A DNA stretch of 44,537 nt from a virus. The translations under genes were made by a program, and so were the position numbers. Under the pieces are notes generated by a model that made no database searches, was not told where the DNA came from, and worked only from the letters and a program-made list of their open reading frames with translations. The stretch spans positions 1-44,537 of IMG/VR virus record IMGVR_UViG_3300021479_000032, one strand, 5' to 3'. Positions 22,837 through 31,800 of the stretch are shown one piece after another. Position 1 is the first letter of the stretch. Each line of letters starts with the position of its first letter.

Positions 22837-24183
22837 ATGGCATCAACACTAGTTACCACTCCGAATGGATACTCAACCACGAACATAACACGTGGCAGTA
22901 CCCTTATCAGCGAGTTAAATATTATCAACGTGACCAACCACATGGAGTTCTTCCAGAATTTTGGTTGGAACCCTTACATGCTGCTTGTCCAATTGGGCGG
23001 CGGTAAACTAAGGATAAAGTCGAAAGAGTCGACCAATAAACAATTTTACCATTACGAGGACTTTGGCCGGGCAATGGGTTATGTAACCGCGTCGGCAAAC
23101 GCCGCATCGGGTGGCGTAAACCTACCGGTAACCGTGTCTATCACCACCGGTTCGTATTCGGCAAACGGAACGCGCATGTTGCCTGCCGTAGGCCTGATTA
23201 TGTATAACGCCCAAACAGGCGTTGAGAGTGTTGTAACAGCGGTAAGTACCGCGACACCATTTGCATTCACATTCACCATGGCGCCAACCGTTGCCGGAAC
23301 AGATGCGGTAGTGACAGCCGGACAGGAGTTGCAATCGCGCGGGTATAAGTACTTGGGCGAGGCATCAACTCCAACAACCCCGCAGGTGCGCAATATCGCC
23401 AAATATGTGAACTATTGCTCACAACACAGGATTGATGACATCATCACCGACCTTGCACTGATGGAGCAAACAGACCTTATCTTCAATGGCCAGAAGTATT
23501 ACCTTGCCATGATGAAAAGGAACGACCGCGACAGGTGGATACAAGAAGCGGAGATGTACCTGTTAGATTCAAACCTTGCCACCAATATCACAGCGGATAG
23601 CGGTACACTGGGATTGAAGCAATGGATACAGAATAACGGTATCAATATTCTTTACCCGTCGTTCAACGTGCAAAGCACCTTCGCCGACATTGAAAGGAAG
23701 CTATCTGCACAGGGTGCGCCGATGTCATGTGACTGGTTGCAGGACACCTACCAAAACATCGACTTCAACCTGTCATTGGGTAACGAGTTTATCAATGGGG
23801 CTATTAAATACGACATGTCCGACCTGCGCCGGGGCTTTAAGAAGTATACCCCGATGTTCCGCGAGTTCAGTATCACAAAGTACGTACCAATTTCTGACGA
23901 AACAATGTACGGGTCGGTGGCTGCCGGTAACCTGAACCAAAATTCAGGATATATCATCCCGACAGGAAAGCGCGATCTAAGCGGGGATATGTCGAAGAAC
24001 GACATGCCGCAGATGATCAAGCGTTACCAGTTGATCGAGGGACAAATGGTGTACGCGTGGGAGTTTGGTGCTTTATCTGCCAACGGAAAAACAGGCACAA
24101 TGCAGAAAAATACCGCTCAAATTGAATATCCGGGTTTAACCGTACAAGGTGCGAACCAATTTATTTATATCAAAAAGGGTTAA
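22837..24183 (+). CDS. Major capsid protein (HK97-fold expected)
   Basis: A 448-residue protein in the capsid position after the scaffold. The N-terminal portion (KLRIKSKESTNKQFYHYEDFG) looks like the E-loop/N-arm region. An inserted Ala/Thr/Val-rich stretch (about residues 85-160, ending in TVAGTDAVVTAGQEL) resembles an extra beta domain. The rest is mixed alpha/beta with RDRWIQEAEMYLLDS and a C-terminal YPGLTVQGANQFIYIKKG. Start and spacing are normal. Expression is probably high, since a strong perfect hairpin follows the stop. The fold is inferred from position and size. Confidence 0.82.
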   Translation: MASTLVTTPNGYSTTNITRGSTLISELNIINVTNHMEFFQNFGWNPYMLLVQLGGGKLRIKSKESTNKQFYHYEDFGRAMGYVTASANAASGGVNLPVTVSITTGSYSANGTRMLPAVGLIMYNAQTGVESVVTAVSTATPFAFTFTMAPTVAGTDAVVTAGQELQSRGYKYLGEASTPTTPQVRNIAKYVNYCSQHRIDDIITDLALMEQTDLIFNGQKYYLAMMKRNDRDRWIQEAEMYLLDSNLATNITADSGTLGLKQWIQNNGINILYPSFNVQSTFADIERKLSAQGAPMSCDWLQDTYQNIDFNLSLGNEFINGAIKYDMSDLRRGFKKYTPMFREFSITKYVPISDETMYGSVAAGNLNQNSGYIIPTGKRDLSGDMSKNDMPQMIKRYQLIEGQMVYAWEFGALSANGKTGTMQKNTAQIEYPGLTVQGANQFIYIKKG

Positions 24184-24192
24184 TAACCAAAT

Positions 24193-24218
24193 AGTCCCCG
24201 GCATTAATGCCGGGGACT
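24193..24218 (+). terminator. Perfect palindromic hairpin after the capsid gene
   Basis: AGTCCCCGGCATT and AATGCCGGGGACT form a perfect 26-base palindrome beginning 10 bases after the capsid stop. The flanking TTAATAGATTT is only partly T-rich, so it may terminate weakly or protect the 3' end of abundant capsid mRNA from exonucleases, lowering expression of the next gene (ATG 24229). Confidence 0.75.
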
Positions 24219-24228
24219 TAATAGATTT

Positions 24229-25338
24229 ATGCCAGCAACAAGGAACCAACCAACAGAAAAACAATTAGCCGCAAGAGCGGCTTTTGCCGCTGCCCGGAGA
24301 GGGGAAGCAGCCCCAATGCAGGCGACACATACCACCGCGCCCAATCAGGCAACAATCCAGACGCAAACACAGGTACAACCAACAATAAAAAACATGGCAC
24401 GAACAGAAGAAACAGTTGCAGAAATTAAACCATACCGCCCAAAGAAAGGCGAGTTAACCCTCGATGAAGATAAGTTGTACGAGTTTGAACTCTGCACTAA
24501 GCGGGAAGCTTCCCGGCCGCTGGATAAGGAAACGCTATTACCAATAGGTACTGGCTTCCAACCGTCGTTCAGTATTCCAAACCGCGGATCGGCGTTCAAT
24601 AAAAAAACGAACAAATTCGAGAATTGGAGGTATATTGAGGGGCAGCCATCGTGCTGGGTGAGTGAACAACCCGAACTGGATGAGTACGATCCAAAAGATA
24701 TTGAAAGGCTTTTAGGAGAACCCGAAAACGACCTGGAGTTTCGCGATGGGCGTATGCTTGTCAGCGCTGGCGAAGCGGGTAAATTGCGCATGCAGGCCAT
24801 GCAGTTGTCCGACTACTTTATAGACAACGAAAAGCCGCGTGTAAAAAGACCGTACATGTGGCAATTTAAGCTAAACAACCCCGATATGTTAATTGATGAG
24901 CAAAACAATATTGACGACCTGGCGTTCCGTACAATGACACAGGCGCGGAATTGTACCATTACCGAAATGCTGGCCGTATCAATGTTATTGGGTATCAATA
25001 TCGAAGATACCAGCCCGGCAGGTATAAACAGGATAAAAAACCAGTTCCTATACAAAGCCAAATATAACGGCACACCAAAAGGGAAAGAATCGCTGGAGCA
25101 GTTTATGGAAATCATCAACAACCCCGCCACAAAAATAAAATATGTATTTGCGCAGGCACTATTACAGGGGATACTTTCCATGGCGATACACCCCGGAAAA
25201 TTAAGTTGGGCGAAAATGGATACGCCGATATTTGATATGGCGGGAAGAATAGCGACAGCCGACGAACTAACCGCACGCGTTATTGATAAGGAGCAGGTGG
25301 TAATGGATTTATTGGCAGAATTGGAAACACAGATTTAA
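24229..25338 (+). CDS. Hypothetical head/virion protein after the capsid gene
   Basis: A 369-residue protein starting 11 bases after the capsid hairpin. The first 60 residues are Ala/Gln/Thr-rich and disordered-looking (IQTQTQVQPTIKN). The body is a soluble alpha/beta domain with WRYIEGQPSCWV, PYMWQFKLNNPDMLIDEQ and a helical C-terminal third (ESLEQFMEIINNPATK). It ends in an acidic helix. No enzyme motif is evident. Position suggests a head decoration, head-completion or internal protein. The leftward gene at 25280 overlaps its end by 59 bases on the opposite strand. Confidence 0.7.
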   Translation: MPATRNQPTEKQLAARAAFAAARRGEAAPMQATHTTAPNQATIQTQTQVQPTIKNMARTEETVAEIKPYRPKKGELTLDEDKLYEFELCTKREASRPLDKETLLPIGTGFQPSFSIPNRGSAFNKKTNKFENWRYIEGQPSCWVSEQPELDEYDPKDIERLLGEPENDLEFRDGRMLVSAGEAGKLRMQAMQLSDYFIDNEKPRVKRPYMWQFKLNNPDMLIDEQNNIDDLAFRTMTQARNCTITEMLAVSMLLGINIEDTSPAGINRIKNQFLYKAKYNGTPKGKESLEQFMEIINNPATKIKYVFAQALLQGILSMAIHPGKLSWAKMDTPIFDMAGRIATADELTARVIDKEQVVMDLLAELETQI

Positions 25339-25558
25339 CCCATTTGTTGATATATAAAGAAAGTTCATGTTTATTTAGGTTTAGGAGGGAAGGGCGGCTG
25401 ATTACCTCATACCATGTTGGTTCACCCTCAACGGTACCATATCCCCATCCGGGATAGTTCAAATCTTCTCCAAATAGGGCAATATATTTCCCATCGTATT
25501 CAATACGGAACTTACCAAGCCAGTTTTGTTCGCGTTTAATTCTTAATATCCTGCTCAT
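25280..25558 (-). CDS. Small hypothetical protein, second gene of a leftward cassette
   Basis: A 92-residue protein starting MSRILRIKREQNWLG; I rejected the longer start at 25615 because it overlaps the upstream gene and is AT-rich. It contains YDGKYIALFGEDLNYPGWGYG and a C-terminal Pro-rich tail (LPINPLPPAPYQ). A short beta-rich domain is likely. Its stop lies inside the end of the rightward structural gene. With the gene at 25593 it forms an independent cassette inside the head genes. No known family, no membrane segment. Confidence 0.55.
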   Translation of the reverse strand: MSRILRIKREQNWLGKFRIEYDGKYIALFGEDLNYPGWGYGTVEGEPTWYEVISRPSLLNLNKHELSLYINKWVKSVFPILPINPLPPAPYQ

Positions 25559-25592
25559 TTTTAAAAAAATTGGAATAAATAATTCATAGTTT

Positions 25593-25841
25593 TTATGATG
25601 CAAAATATAGTTCAACCTCGCCTTCCTTTTTAATGGCGTTAATTAATTTGTCGCAATTTTTTTGAATATTATTATCGGAAGTGGCAACTTTTACACCCTC
25701 TAAAAATGGGATTAACCTATGGTCAACCTTTTTTGATCCATACTTTTGACCATCAAAAAGACGCTCTGCAATGATGTAATCAAGCCACTCAATAGAGGCA
25801 TCTTGCGGATGAACAATGCGATAATATAGACTTGCGCTCAT
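25593..25841 (-). CDS. Small hypothetical protein, first gene of a leftward cassette
   Basis: An 82-residue protein starting MSASLYYRIVHP. The frame extends to 25883, but the extension is the stem of a leader hairpin, so I use ATG 25841, 10 bases after that stem. It is soluble and acidic with helical parts (ASIEWLDYIIAERLFDG, NNIQKNCDKLINAIKKEG). No catalytic motif. It has its own minus-strand promoter (25948-25976) and structured leader, as expected of a moron expressed separately from the virion genes. Function unknown. Confidence 0.6.
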   Translation of the reverse strand: MSASLYYRIVHPQDASIEWLDYIIAERLFDGQKYGSKKVDHRLIPFLEGVKVATSDNNIQKNCDKLINAIKKEGEVELYFAS

Positions 25842-25851
25842 AATAACAAAC

Positions 25852-25912
25852 CCCGGCAACCCAAATAGAGTGAGTTGCAACACAGACAGTATTATATGAA
25901 GGATTGCCGGGA
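25852..25912 (-). promoter_or_regulatory. Structured leader of the leftward cassette
   Basis: In the minus-strand transcript CCCGGCAATCC (25911-25901) pairs with GGGTTGCCGGG (25862-25852), 11 pairs including one G-T, just before the ATG. Within the loop TGTGTTGCAA (25884-25875) is a perfect complement of TTGCAACACA at the very start of the transcript (25945-25936). The two pairings cannot easily coexist, so this may be a switch or attenuator. Confidence 0.5.
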
Positions 25913-25947
25913 ATTTCTTTTGATGTCATATAATTTGTGTTGCAAAC

Positions 25948-25976
25948 CAAAGGTAGTAATTATTTGGTAATTCCAA
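25948..25976 (-). promoter_or_regulatory. Promoter of the leftward cassette
   Basis: On the minus strand TTGG (25976-25973) is followed after 17 bases by TACCTTTG (25955-25948), an exact TAnnTTTG match with the same spacing as the promoter at 3300-3328. It faces the rightward promoter at 25989-25996 back to back. Confidence 0.6.
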
Positions 25977-25988
25977 CGATTATTTTAA

Positions 25989-25996
25989 TATATTTG
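25989..25996 (+). promoter_or_regulatory. TATATTTG promoter element, leaderless ring-protein transcript
   Basis: An exact TAnnTTTG match ending 4 bases before ATG 26001, the same spacing as at the terminase gene. TTTGG lies 22 bases upstream. Transcription would begin at or next to the ATG. Confidence 0.5.
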
Positions 25997-26000
25997 TTTC

Positions 26001-27419
26001 ATGGCAACCCAATACACCATTGACGACGCAAAAAAGCTTTTTAACGACCGTGCCGGCACGAGGGGTATAAGCAGCAACGTTACGCCAGATAAATTTAACA
26101 GATGGTTCAATAGCGCCGAATTGAAGTTTTTCAACGAGCGATATTCTGAATATGCCAAAACCCAAATTATATCGGACAGCATCAGTAAATGGATGACAGA
26201 CCCATTATACCTGCCTGTCTCATCAACCGGGGTATTCCCGTTCTTTCCCGGCATGTCACTTCTTCATGTTGACAGCATGAGCGCCTATATGGTAACACCA
26301 GGCACAATGATAGCCACGTTAGTAACCACACCGGGAATTATATCATCATTGGGGTCAACGGGAGCAGGTTCGGGGTATACACCAGGTGTATACGTCAGGG
26401 CGCTTTCGGGCGGTAATGGCACGGGTGCATCCGCTACGATAACGGTCGGTGCGGGTGGTACGGTGACTGGTGCTGTTATTTTAGCGCCCGGAAGCGGATA
26501 TACTATTGGGGATACACTGACCGCCGGATTGCCGGGTGGCGGTTCGGGGTTCAATACACATGTAGTTACGGTAACATTTAATCCCGGCGTAAGTTATACA
26601 CCGGGCAGTTATTATTTGCCGCTAACCGGTGGCACGGGCACAGGCGCAACAGCTTTTATCGTTGTTAACGCAGCCGGCAATGTACAAACAGTATTGCCGT
26701 CACAACAGGGGAATGGGTATACCGTTGGAGACACATTATCCGCCACCATACCAAGCGGGTCGGGATTTGTCATAAATGTGGTTAGCCTGACCGGAGCTAC
26801 GGCAGATTGCCCAGTAACACGCGTGGAGAAGCGGTTAATATCGGCGAACCTGTCAAGCACCTACGACGCGCCAAGCCAGCAGTTCCCTATTTATACGCAG
26901 TTTTCAAATTCATTCCAATTTTATCCTAAGAGTATAGGATTTGCCAAGACGGTAATATTGCAACAGCCTAACTGGAGTTTTTGGGGGTACACCCTGAACG
27001 GTTATATTGGTACATTGACGGGGTTGGTCGGCGGTTCTGCATATACTAACGGCACATATACTAACGTGCCTTTAACAGGCGGCGTCGGAAACTCTGCATT
27101 AGCAACGATTGTGGTAGCAGGGGCGGTGGTAACAAGCGTAACTATAACCAACCCCGGCAAGGTATATTTAACAGGTGATGTGCTTTCGGCAGCAGCAGCT
27201 AATATAGGCGGTACAGGGTCTGGGTTTCAGATAACGGTATCCAGCTTGGTTGCCGGGTCGATAAGGCCGGTATATAGTTCGGCCTTAAGTGTGCAGCCAT
27301 TGTGGAACAATGACGACATATCGACTATTATTGACCTTGCGTTGCAGGATGCCTCTATCGCAAGCAGGGATAAAGAACTTGCTTCTTTTGCTAACCAAAC
27401 ATCTAAAGAATTGCAATAA
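26001..27419 (+). CDS. Head-tail ring/adaptor protein with three inserted Gly-Thr repeats
   Basis: A 472-residue protein. Residues 1-100 (TIDDAKKLFNDRAG, KFNRWFNSAELKFFNERY) and 420-472 are helical and look like a head-tail connector. Between them are three beta-rich repeats of about 65 residues at 124-190, 198-263 and 347-416. Each runs YT-x-G-x-Y, L-x-GG-x-G-x-G-x-x-A, a V-x-V strand, GYT-x-GD-x-L and GSGF-x-x-x-V. Such repeats occur in phage tail and fibre proteins and may decorate the neck or bind glycans. The gene follows a leaderless promoter and overlaps the next gene by one base. Ring role from position; repeats from direct reading. Confidence 0.68.
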   Translation: MATQYTIDDAKKLFNDRAGTRGISSNVTPDKFNRWFNSAELKFFNERYSEYAKTQIISDSISKWMTDPLYLPVSSTGVFPFFPGMSLLHVDSMSAYMVTPGTMIATLVTTPGIISSLGSTGAGSGYTPGVYVRALSGGNGTGASATITVGAGGTVTGAVILAPGSGYTIGDTLTAGLPGGGSGFNTHVVTVTFNPGVSYTPGSYYLPLTGGTGTGATAFIVVNAAGNVQTVLPSQQGNGYTVGDTLSATIPSGSGFVINVVSLTGATADCPVTRVEKRLISANLSSTYDAPSQQFPIYTQFSNSFQFYPKSIGFAKTVILQQPNWSFWGYTLNGYIGTLTGLVGGSAYTNGTYTNVPLTGGVGNSALATIVVAGAVVTSVTITNPGKVYLTGDVLSAAAANIGGTGSGFQITVSSLVAGSIRPVYSSALSVQPLWNNDDISTIIDLALQDASIASRDKELASFANQTSKELQ

Positions 27420-28060
27420 TGTCGCAAATGACCTACCAAGAGTTTTCAGAGCGTATCATCAACGCGCACTATAATAACTTCCCAAGCCCGGAAGCGACGA
27501 TAACGCCACGCTTTATTGCAGACAGGGCAGCCGCAAAAGTTGCAAAGGCGGCGGTTAAAAACGCCTATGGAAATTCAAACCTATCCGAAGCAACTTATTC
27601 AAACGACCAGTTTATAGCGGTTTTTAATGGTGTCGCGTTATTGACAGACCCGTCTACACAGAACAAATATGCCGTTATGCCAGCCACGCCGGCAGGATTG
27701 CCGCTTGGCAGGGAAATAGCACAAATATCATTTACAGGTTATCCTAACGTTTGGTGCGTGCCTATGAGCAATCGGTATCAGTTCATACAAACAGGGCTGC
27801 CGCCGATACCCGCATCTGATGGGGTACAGACATTTGTGGTTGAGAATGGCAATATTGTATTTCAAAACCTGCCGGGAATTGTTACCGGGCCGGTGAACAT
27901 GAAGCTTGTAGGCGCTGTAATGGCTGGCGATGCGATATTAACACAGTTCCTTAATGTACCAAAAGATGTGCAGGATGATATTTTTTTATCTATCTTAGGT
28001 GAACTGGCGAGTGAGTATAAAGTGCAACCGCAAGTAATTGAAACAGGAGAGCCGTCATGA
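27419..28060 (+). CDS. Head-tail connector/ring protein
   Basis: A 213-residue protein whose ATG shares a base with the previous stop. The N-terminus is helical (MTYQEFSERIINAHYNNF, AAAKVAKAAVKNAYG), the middle has beta strands (FIAVFNGVALLTDPST, YAVMPATPAGLPLG, VWCVPMSNRYQFIQTG), and the C-terminus is a helical ILGELASEYKVQ. No enzyme motif. Its place between two other putative ring proteins and its coupling (4-base overlap downstream) suggest a connector component, as in the ring-protein series of crAss-like virions. Homology not searched. Confidence 0.65.
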   Translation: MSQMTYQEFSERIINAHYNNFPSPEATITPRFIADRAAAKVAKAAVKNAYGNSNLSEATYSNDQFIAVFNGVALLTDPSTQNKYAVMPATPAGLPLGREIAQISFTGYPNVWCVPMSNRYQFIQTGLPPIPASDGVQTFVVENGNIVFQNLPGIVTGPVNMKLVGAVMAGDAILTQFLNVPKDVQDDIFLSILGELASEYKVQPQVIETGEPS

Positions 28061-28824
28061 GTAAAATATCCGTCAAACAATTATGTTTGGAATACCTCGG
28101 CTCAAAAGACGAGGGTAGCGACCGCTTTGTTCGCCTATACAACATCGCGCGCTTACAGGGTATGCGCAAATTTCAGATGGATGTTACAGGACAATTTCGC
28201 ACCCAATTACTTCCTATCGGCGTAAACCATACCGTACCGTTCCCCGACGACTACCTCGATTATTCAATGGTTGGCATAGTAAACGAGCATGGAGAGGGGG
28301 TGCCGCTAAAACACAACGAGGATATTATACCAATTAAACAGGCTTTTTTATCAACTCAAAACGCTTTGGTAGGCACACCAACACTTACGGGGTGTGCAAC
28401 CAATTCCCCCGGCACACCATTATTTTGGCTGAATTATCAATGGAATGGTGAATTTGTTCATCTTTATGGATTGGGCGGCGGTTCACCAAGAGTGGGAGAA
28501 TTTAGCGTGGATGATAATCAGAGGTGCTTTTTGATAAATCCCGATTTTCAATGGGGGTCTGTACTGGTGGAGTACTTAACCAATGGTTTCGACTGCGATT
28601 GCAACCAATATATGATACACACATTTGCTGCCGATGCTTTTATGGCGTGGCTGCGATGGAAAGATAACATTGATAAAAAAGGCGTTAGCCAGGTCACCAT
28701 ACGCGCGTTGAAATTGGAGTGGGCAAATGAGAAAAAAATGGCACGTGTCAGGTTGAATCCTGTGCGTATTCAAGAAATGGAGCGCGTTTTTAGGCACCAT
28801 ACTAAATTAGTGGCGAGGGCGTAA
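28057..28824 (+). CDS. Ring / tail-tube-like protein
   Basis: A 255-residue protein with an alpha-helical N-terminus (QLCLEYLGSKDEG, RLYNIARLQGMRKFQMDV), a central beta sandwich (HTVPFPDDYLDYSMVGIV, SVLVEYLTNGFD) and a helical C-terminus (MARVRLNPVRIQEMERVFRH). This alpha-beta-alpha layout is that of podoviral tail-tube/ring proteins connecting the portal to the tail. It ends 2 bases before the giant stump gene. No catalytic residues; probably a twelve-fold ring by analogy. Moderate confidence. Confidence 0.65.
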   Translation: MSKISVKQLCLEYLGSKDEGSDRFVRLYNIARLQGMRKFQMDVTGQFRTQLLPIGVNHTVPFPDDYLDYSMVGIVNEHGEGVPLKHNEDIIPIKQAFLSTQNALVGTPTLTGCATNSPGTPLFWLNYQWNGEFVHLYGLGGGSPRVGEFSVDDNQRCFLINPDFQWGSVLVEYLTNGFDCDCNQYMIHTFAADAFMAWLRWKDNIDKKGVSQVTIRALKLEWANEKKMARVRLNPVRIQEMERVFRHHTKLVARA

Positions 28825-28826
28825 AA

Positions 28827-31800
28827 ATGGCACAGGCGGACACCTACATGCGAACCGGGAATGCTGGCGGTATGGATACCGATAGTTCGATCGAGGATAT
28901 TGCCATTGAGGATGCGATCAATAGGGTCAATCTTCGGAATACGGGCTCACAAGGACAACAACTTGGCTATGATACCAATATCGAAAGCACCATCGCTTTA
29001 TCCGGTTCATTGCTACCCGGCATAAATGGCGTTATTGGGGGAGGTAAATTTGATGATACAGGGCAGATTGTAGCCTTCCGATACAATAGTGCCGGGAATT
29101 GCCAGATGATCCTTTACAGCTACGCTACGAATACATACAGCGTAATTTATACGGACGTGACAGATAGCGGCGGCGCAACGTTGCTTCCACTTAACCCACA
29201 AAACCAGGTAACAGCACTCCTTTTCAATAAAATATATCTTTTTTGGTGGGCGAAAGACCTCGAAGTAGGATATTGCAACCTGCAAACATTAGCGTCTGGC
29301 GGGTATGGAACGGTGCTGTCCGAAGATTTATCGTTATTGAAGACACAATGCCCGACACCTATCGCTGCCGTGCCGAATGCCACAACACCTGATGCTATTA
29401 CAAGCGGGTATGGAAGCGATGCGGGAAAGCCCGCTAATTTTCTTTATGGCAAGTTGCCGCAATTCATTGTTCAGGGTATAAACGCCGATTTTAACTACAC
29501 GGCATGGAACACCCGTAGCAAGCGGTTTACGCCATACCAACAGAACACGCCGATACTTGGTGCCGCCGTTGCGCAGAACAACTACATCGTCGTGGCGATA
29601 CCGCTTTGGTCAACAAGACTGGTGTCCATAAATGTAGGTGTACAGTTTGACGATAGCGGGGTGTTTTATAACTTCAAATCGGTTGATGTATCCTATATAA
29701 AGTCGCTTACACATACTGCCGTTGATGTATCTACAGAGGTGTACGAAGCCTACAATCCCGGAAACAATACTTACTATTTTACTTTTTACAACAACAGCGT
29801 AACCATACCCATAAACCCGAACGAAACAGACCTGCTATATGACAATATTTGGCCATCAAACTCAGGGGCGCAGTTCAACGGAAATTTACCCGCGCTTGGC
29901 GACTGGAAAACACTATACCCCCGGCCAAAAACAAGTGTAACATTAACGGCGGTAGGGTACAATCCGAATATCGCCATTCCGGCAGGTACATACACCAATC
30001 CGCTCATATCATTAGGGTATTTTGCAGGGGCGTCTGGAAGCGGCGCAGGTAACCACAGGCGGAATATGTTTATCTCATTAAGCGGCAGTCCGAACACGGG
30101 GGATGTGGTGAATGTGATACAGGCCGACATTAGAAACGCTACGAATACATTGGTAACACCATATCCCGTTCCGTCGTCACAGAATGGTAACTTGCTTGCG
30201 GTTGTGCAAAGTGTGGCTCAGATTCTCGGCGGCAGTTATGTGGCATATGGAACGGGATATAAAATAAGCTTTACCGGCATTCCTTATTTTGGTATAATAA
30301 ACTATAGCATACAGTTATTTTTTAACGGCGCGACCGTGGCAAATTCAATAGCTACCGTACTGGATAATACAGGTCAGCAGTTGGCGTTGTTTTATTATGA
30401 CGCCAAGCTTCGCCCTATGCCCGTATGCACCGACAATACTTATATTATAACCAAACCGTCATACGCACAACAAAACGGAAGCGCCACAGAGATCGCGTGG
30501 ACTATAAACACGGGGGCGGCACCTGCCGGGGCTGCATACTACCAGTGGGGAATAACCAAACCAACGGTAACAAAAGTACTGGACACGATTGCTACCGTTA
30601 TTAATTACAAGGGTAGCTGGAATGCAAGGACGAACAGCCCGACATTAGCTATCAACTCCGGCAATATTGGTGATACCTACCAAATAACAACGCCATTTTC
30701 CATAGCCGCGCAAACCAGTTCGACGCTGTATACGAATTTGGGGCATGGTGAAAATTACAATACGGGCGATTATATTACCAATGTAGGCGGCATATCGGGC
30801 GGTTCACAGGCCGGGCAGTATTACGCCGTGTTACCAGCTTCATTTGGCAACCTTGCCGCTACTGGAGGTGCCGGGCTGTTGGTCTTTAGTTTAAATTCAT
30901 TAGCACTGCTAAATTCGCAATTCTCAAACGAGAATGTAACGACAAATTTAGTATACGATTTCGCACAGGGCGACAGGTGCACGCTGCACTACTGGATTGA
31001 CAGTGGCGGTAATATCAACTATTTTAGCAATCCATGTATCGACCTTCCCATCATTGGGTATGATCCCGGAACTTATTTAGTCAAAGTTGAAAATTCAGCG
31101 GCGCTAACCTATTCGGGGGGGCACATCTTGTATAATGGACAGCAGATAGATGTACGGAACATATTTATCAGGCTTTACAGCCCCGCTCCCGCATCGGCAA
31201 CGGCAAGCGCGGCACTAAATGAAACAGAGTGGCTCGAGATAGGCGAGTGCTTCCCGGTAACAAACGGAAACCATAGCGTATTAAGCGGTGTAATTACAGA
31301 CGGAGGCGCGTATTACAAAACAAGACAATTCCCCGATGCGATACAGCCGTATACCAATCCGCCTGTAAATGTATTGGCGACCGATCTCAATTATTCCGAC
31401 TTTTACCCGTCGGCCTTTTACTCGTTTGGTCGTGTCCGCACCTATTACGATGTAAAAGAGCAGTCAGAGCAGCAGGCGTTAATCATCACCGGGCAGCCCT
31501 ATGTATTGGGCAGCAGGATAAACGGGTTGAACAGGTTTTACCCTGCGCATATCTACGGCAACAACAACGGGCAAACATCGTCGAGCAAGGGTAGTATACA
31601 AATAATGGAGCAGGTAGGTCAGGAACTCTATGTGTTACAGGAATTGGGCGTGTTCAGGATACCCGTAAACGAGGCGTACACCGTATTGAACGCAGAGTTA
31701 ACAGGTCAGTCTATCAGTTCCATTTTACTAAATAACGGGCGATATGATAATGAAAATGTAGGCATAGGCACGACAAAGGCGTTTTGCAGAAGATACAGTA

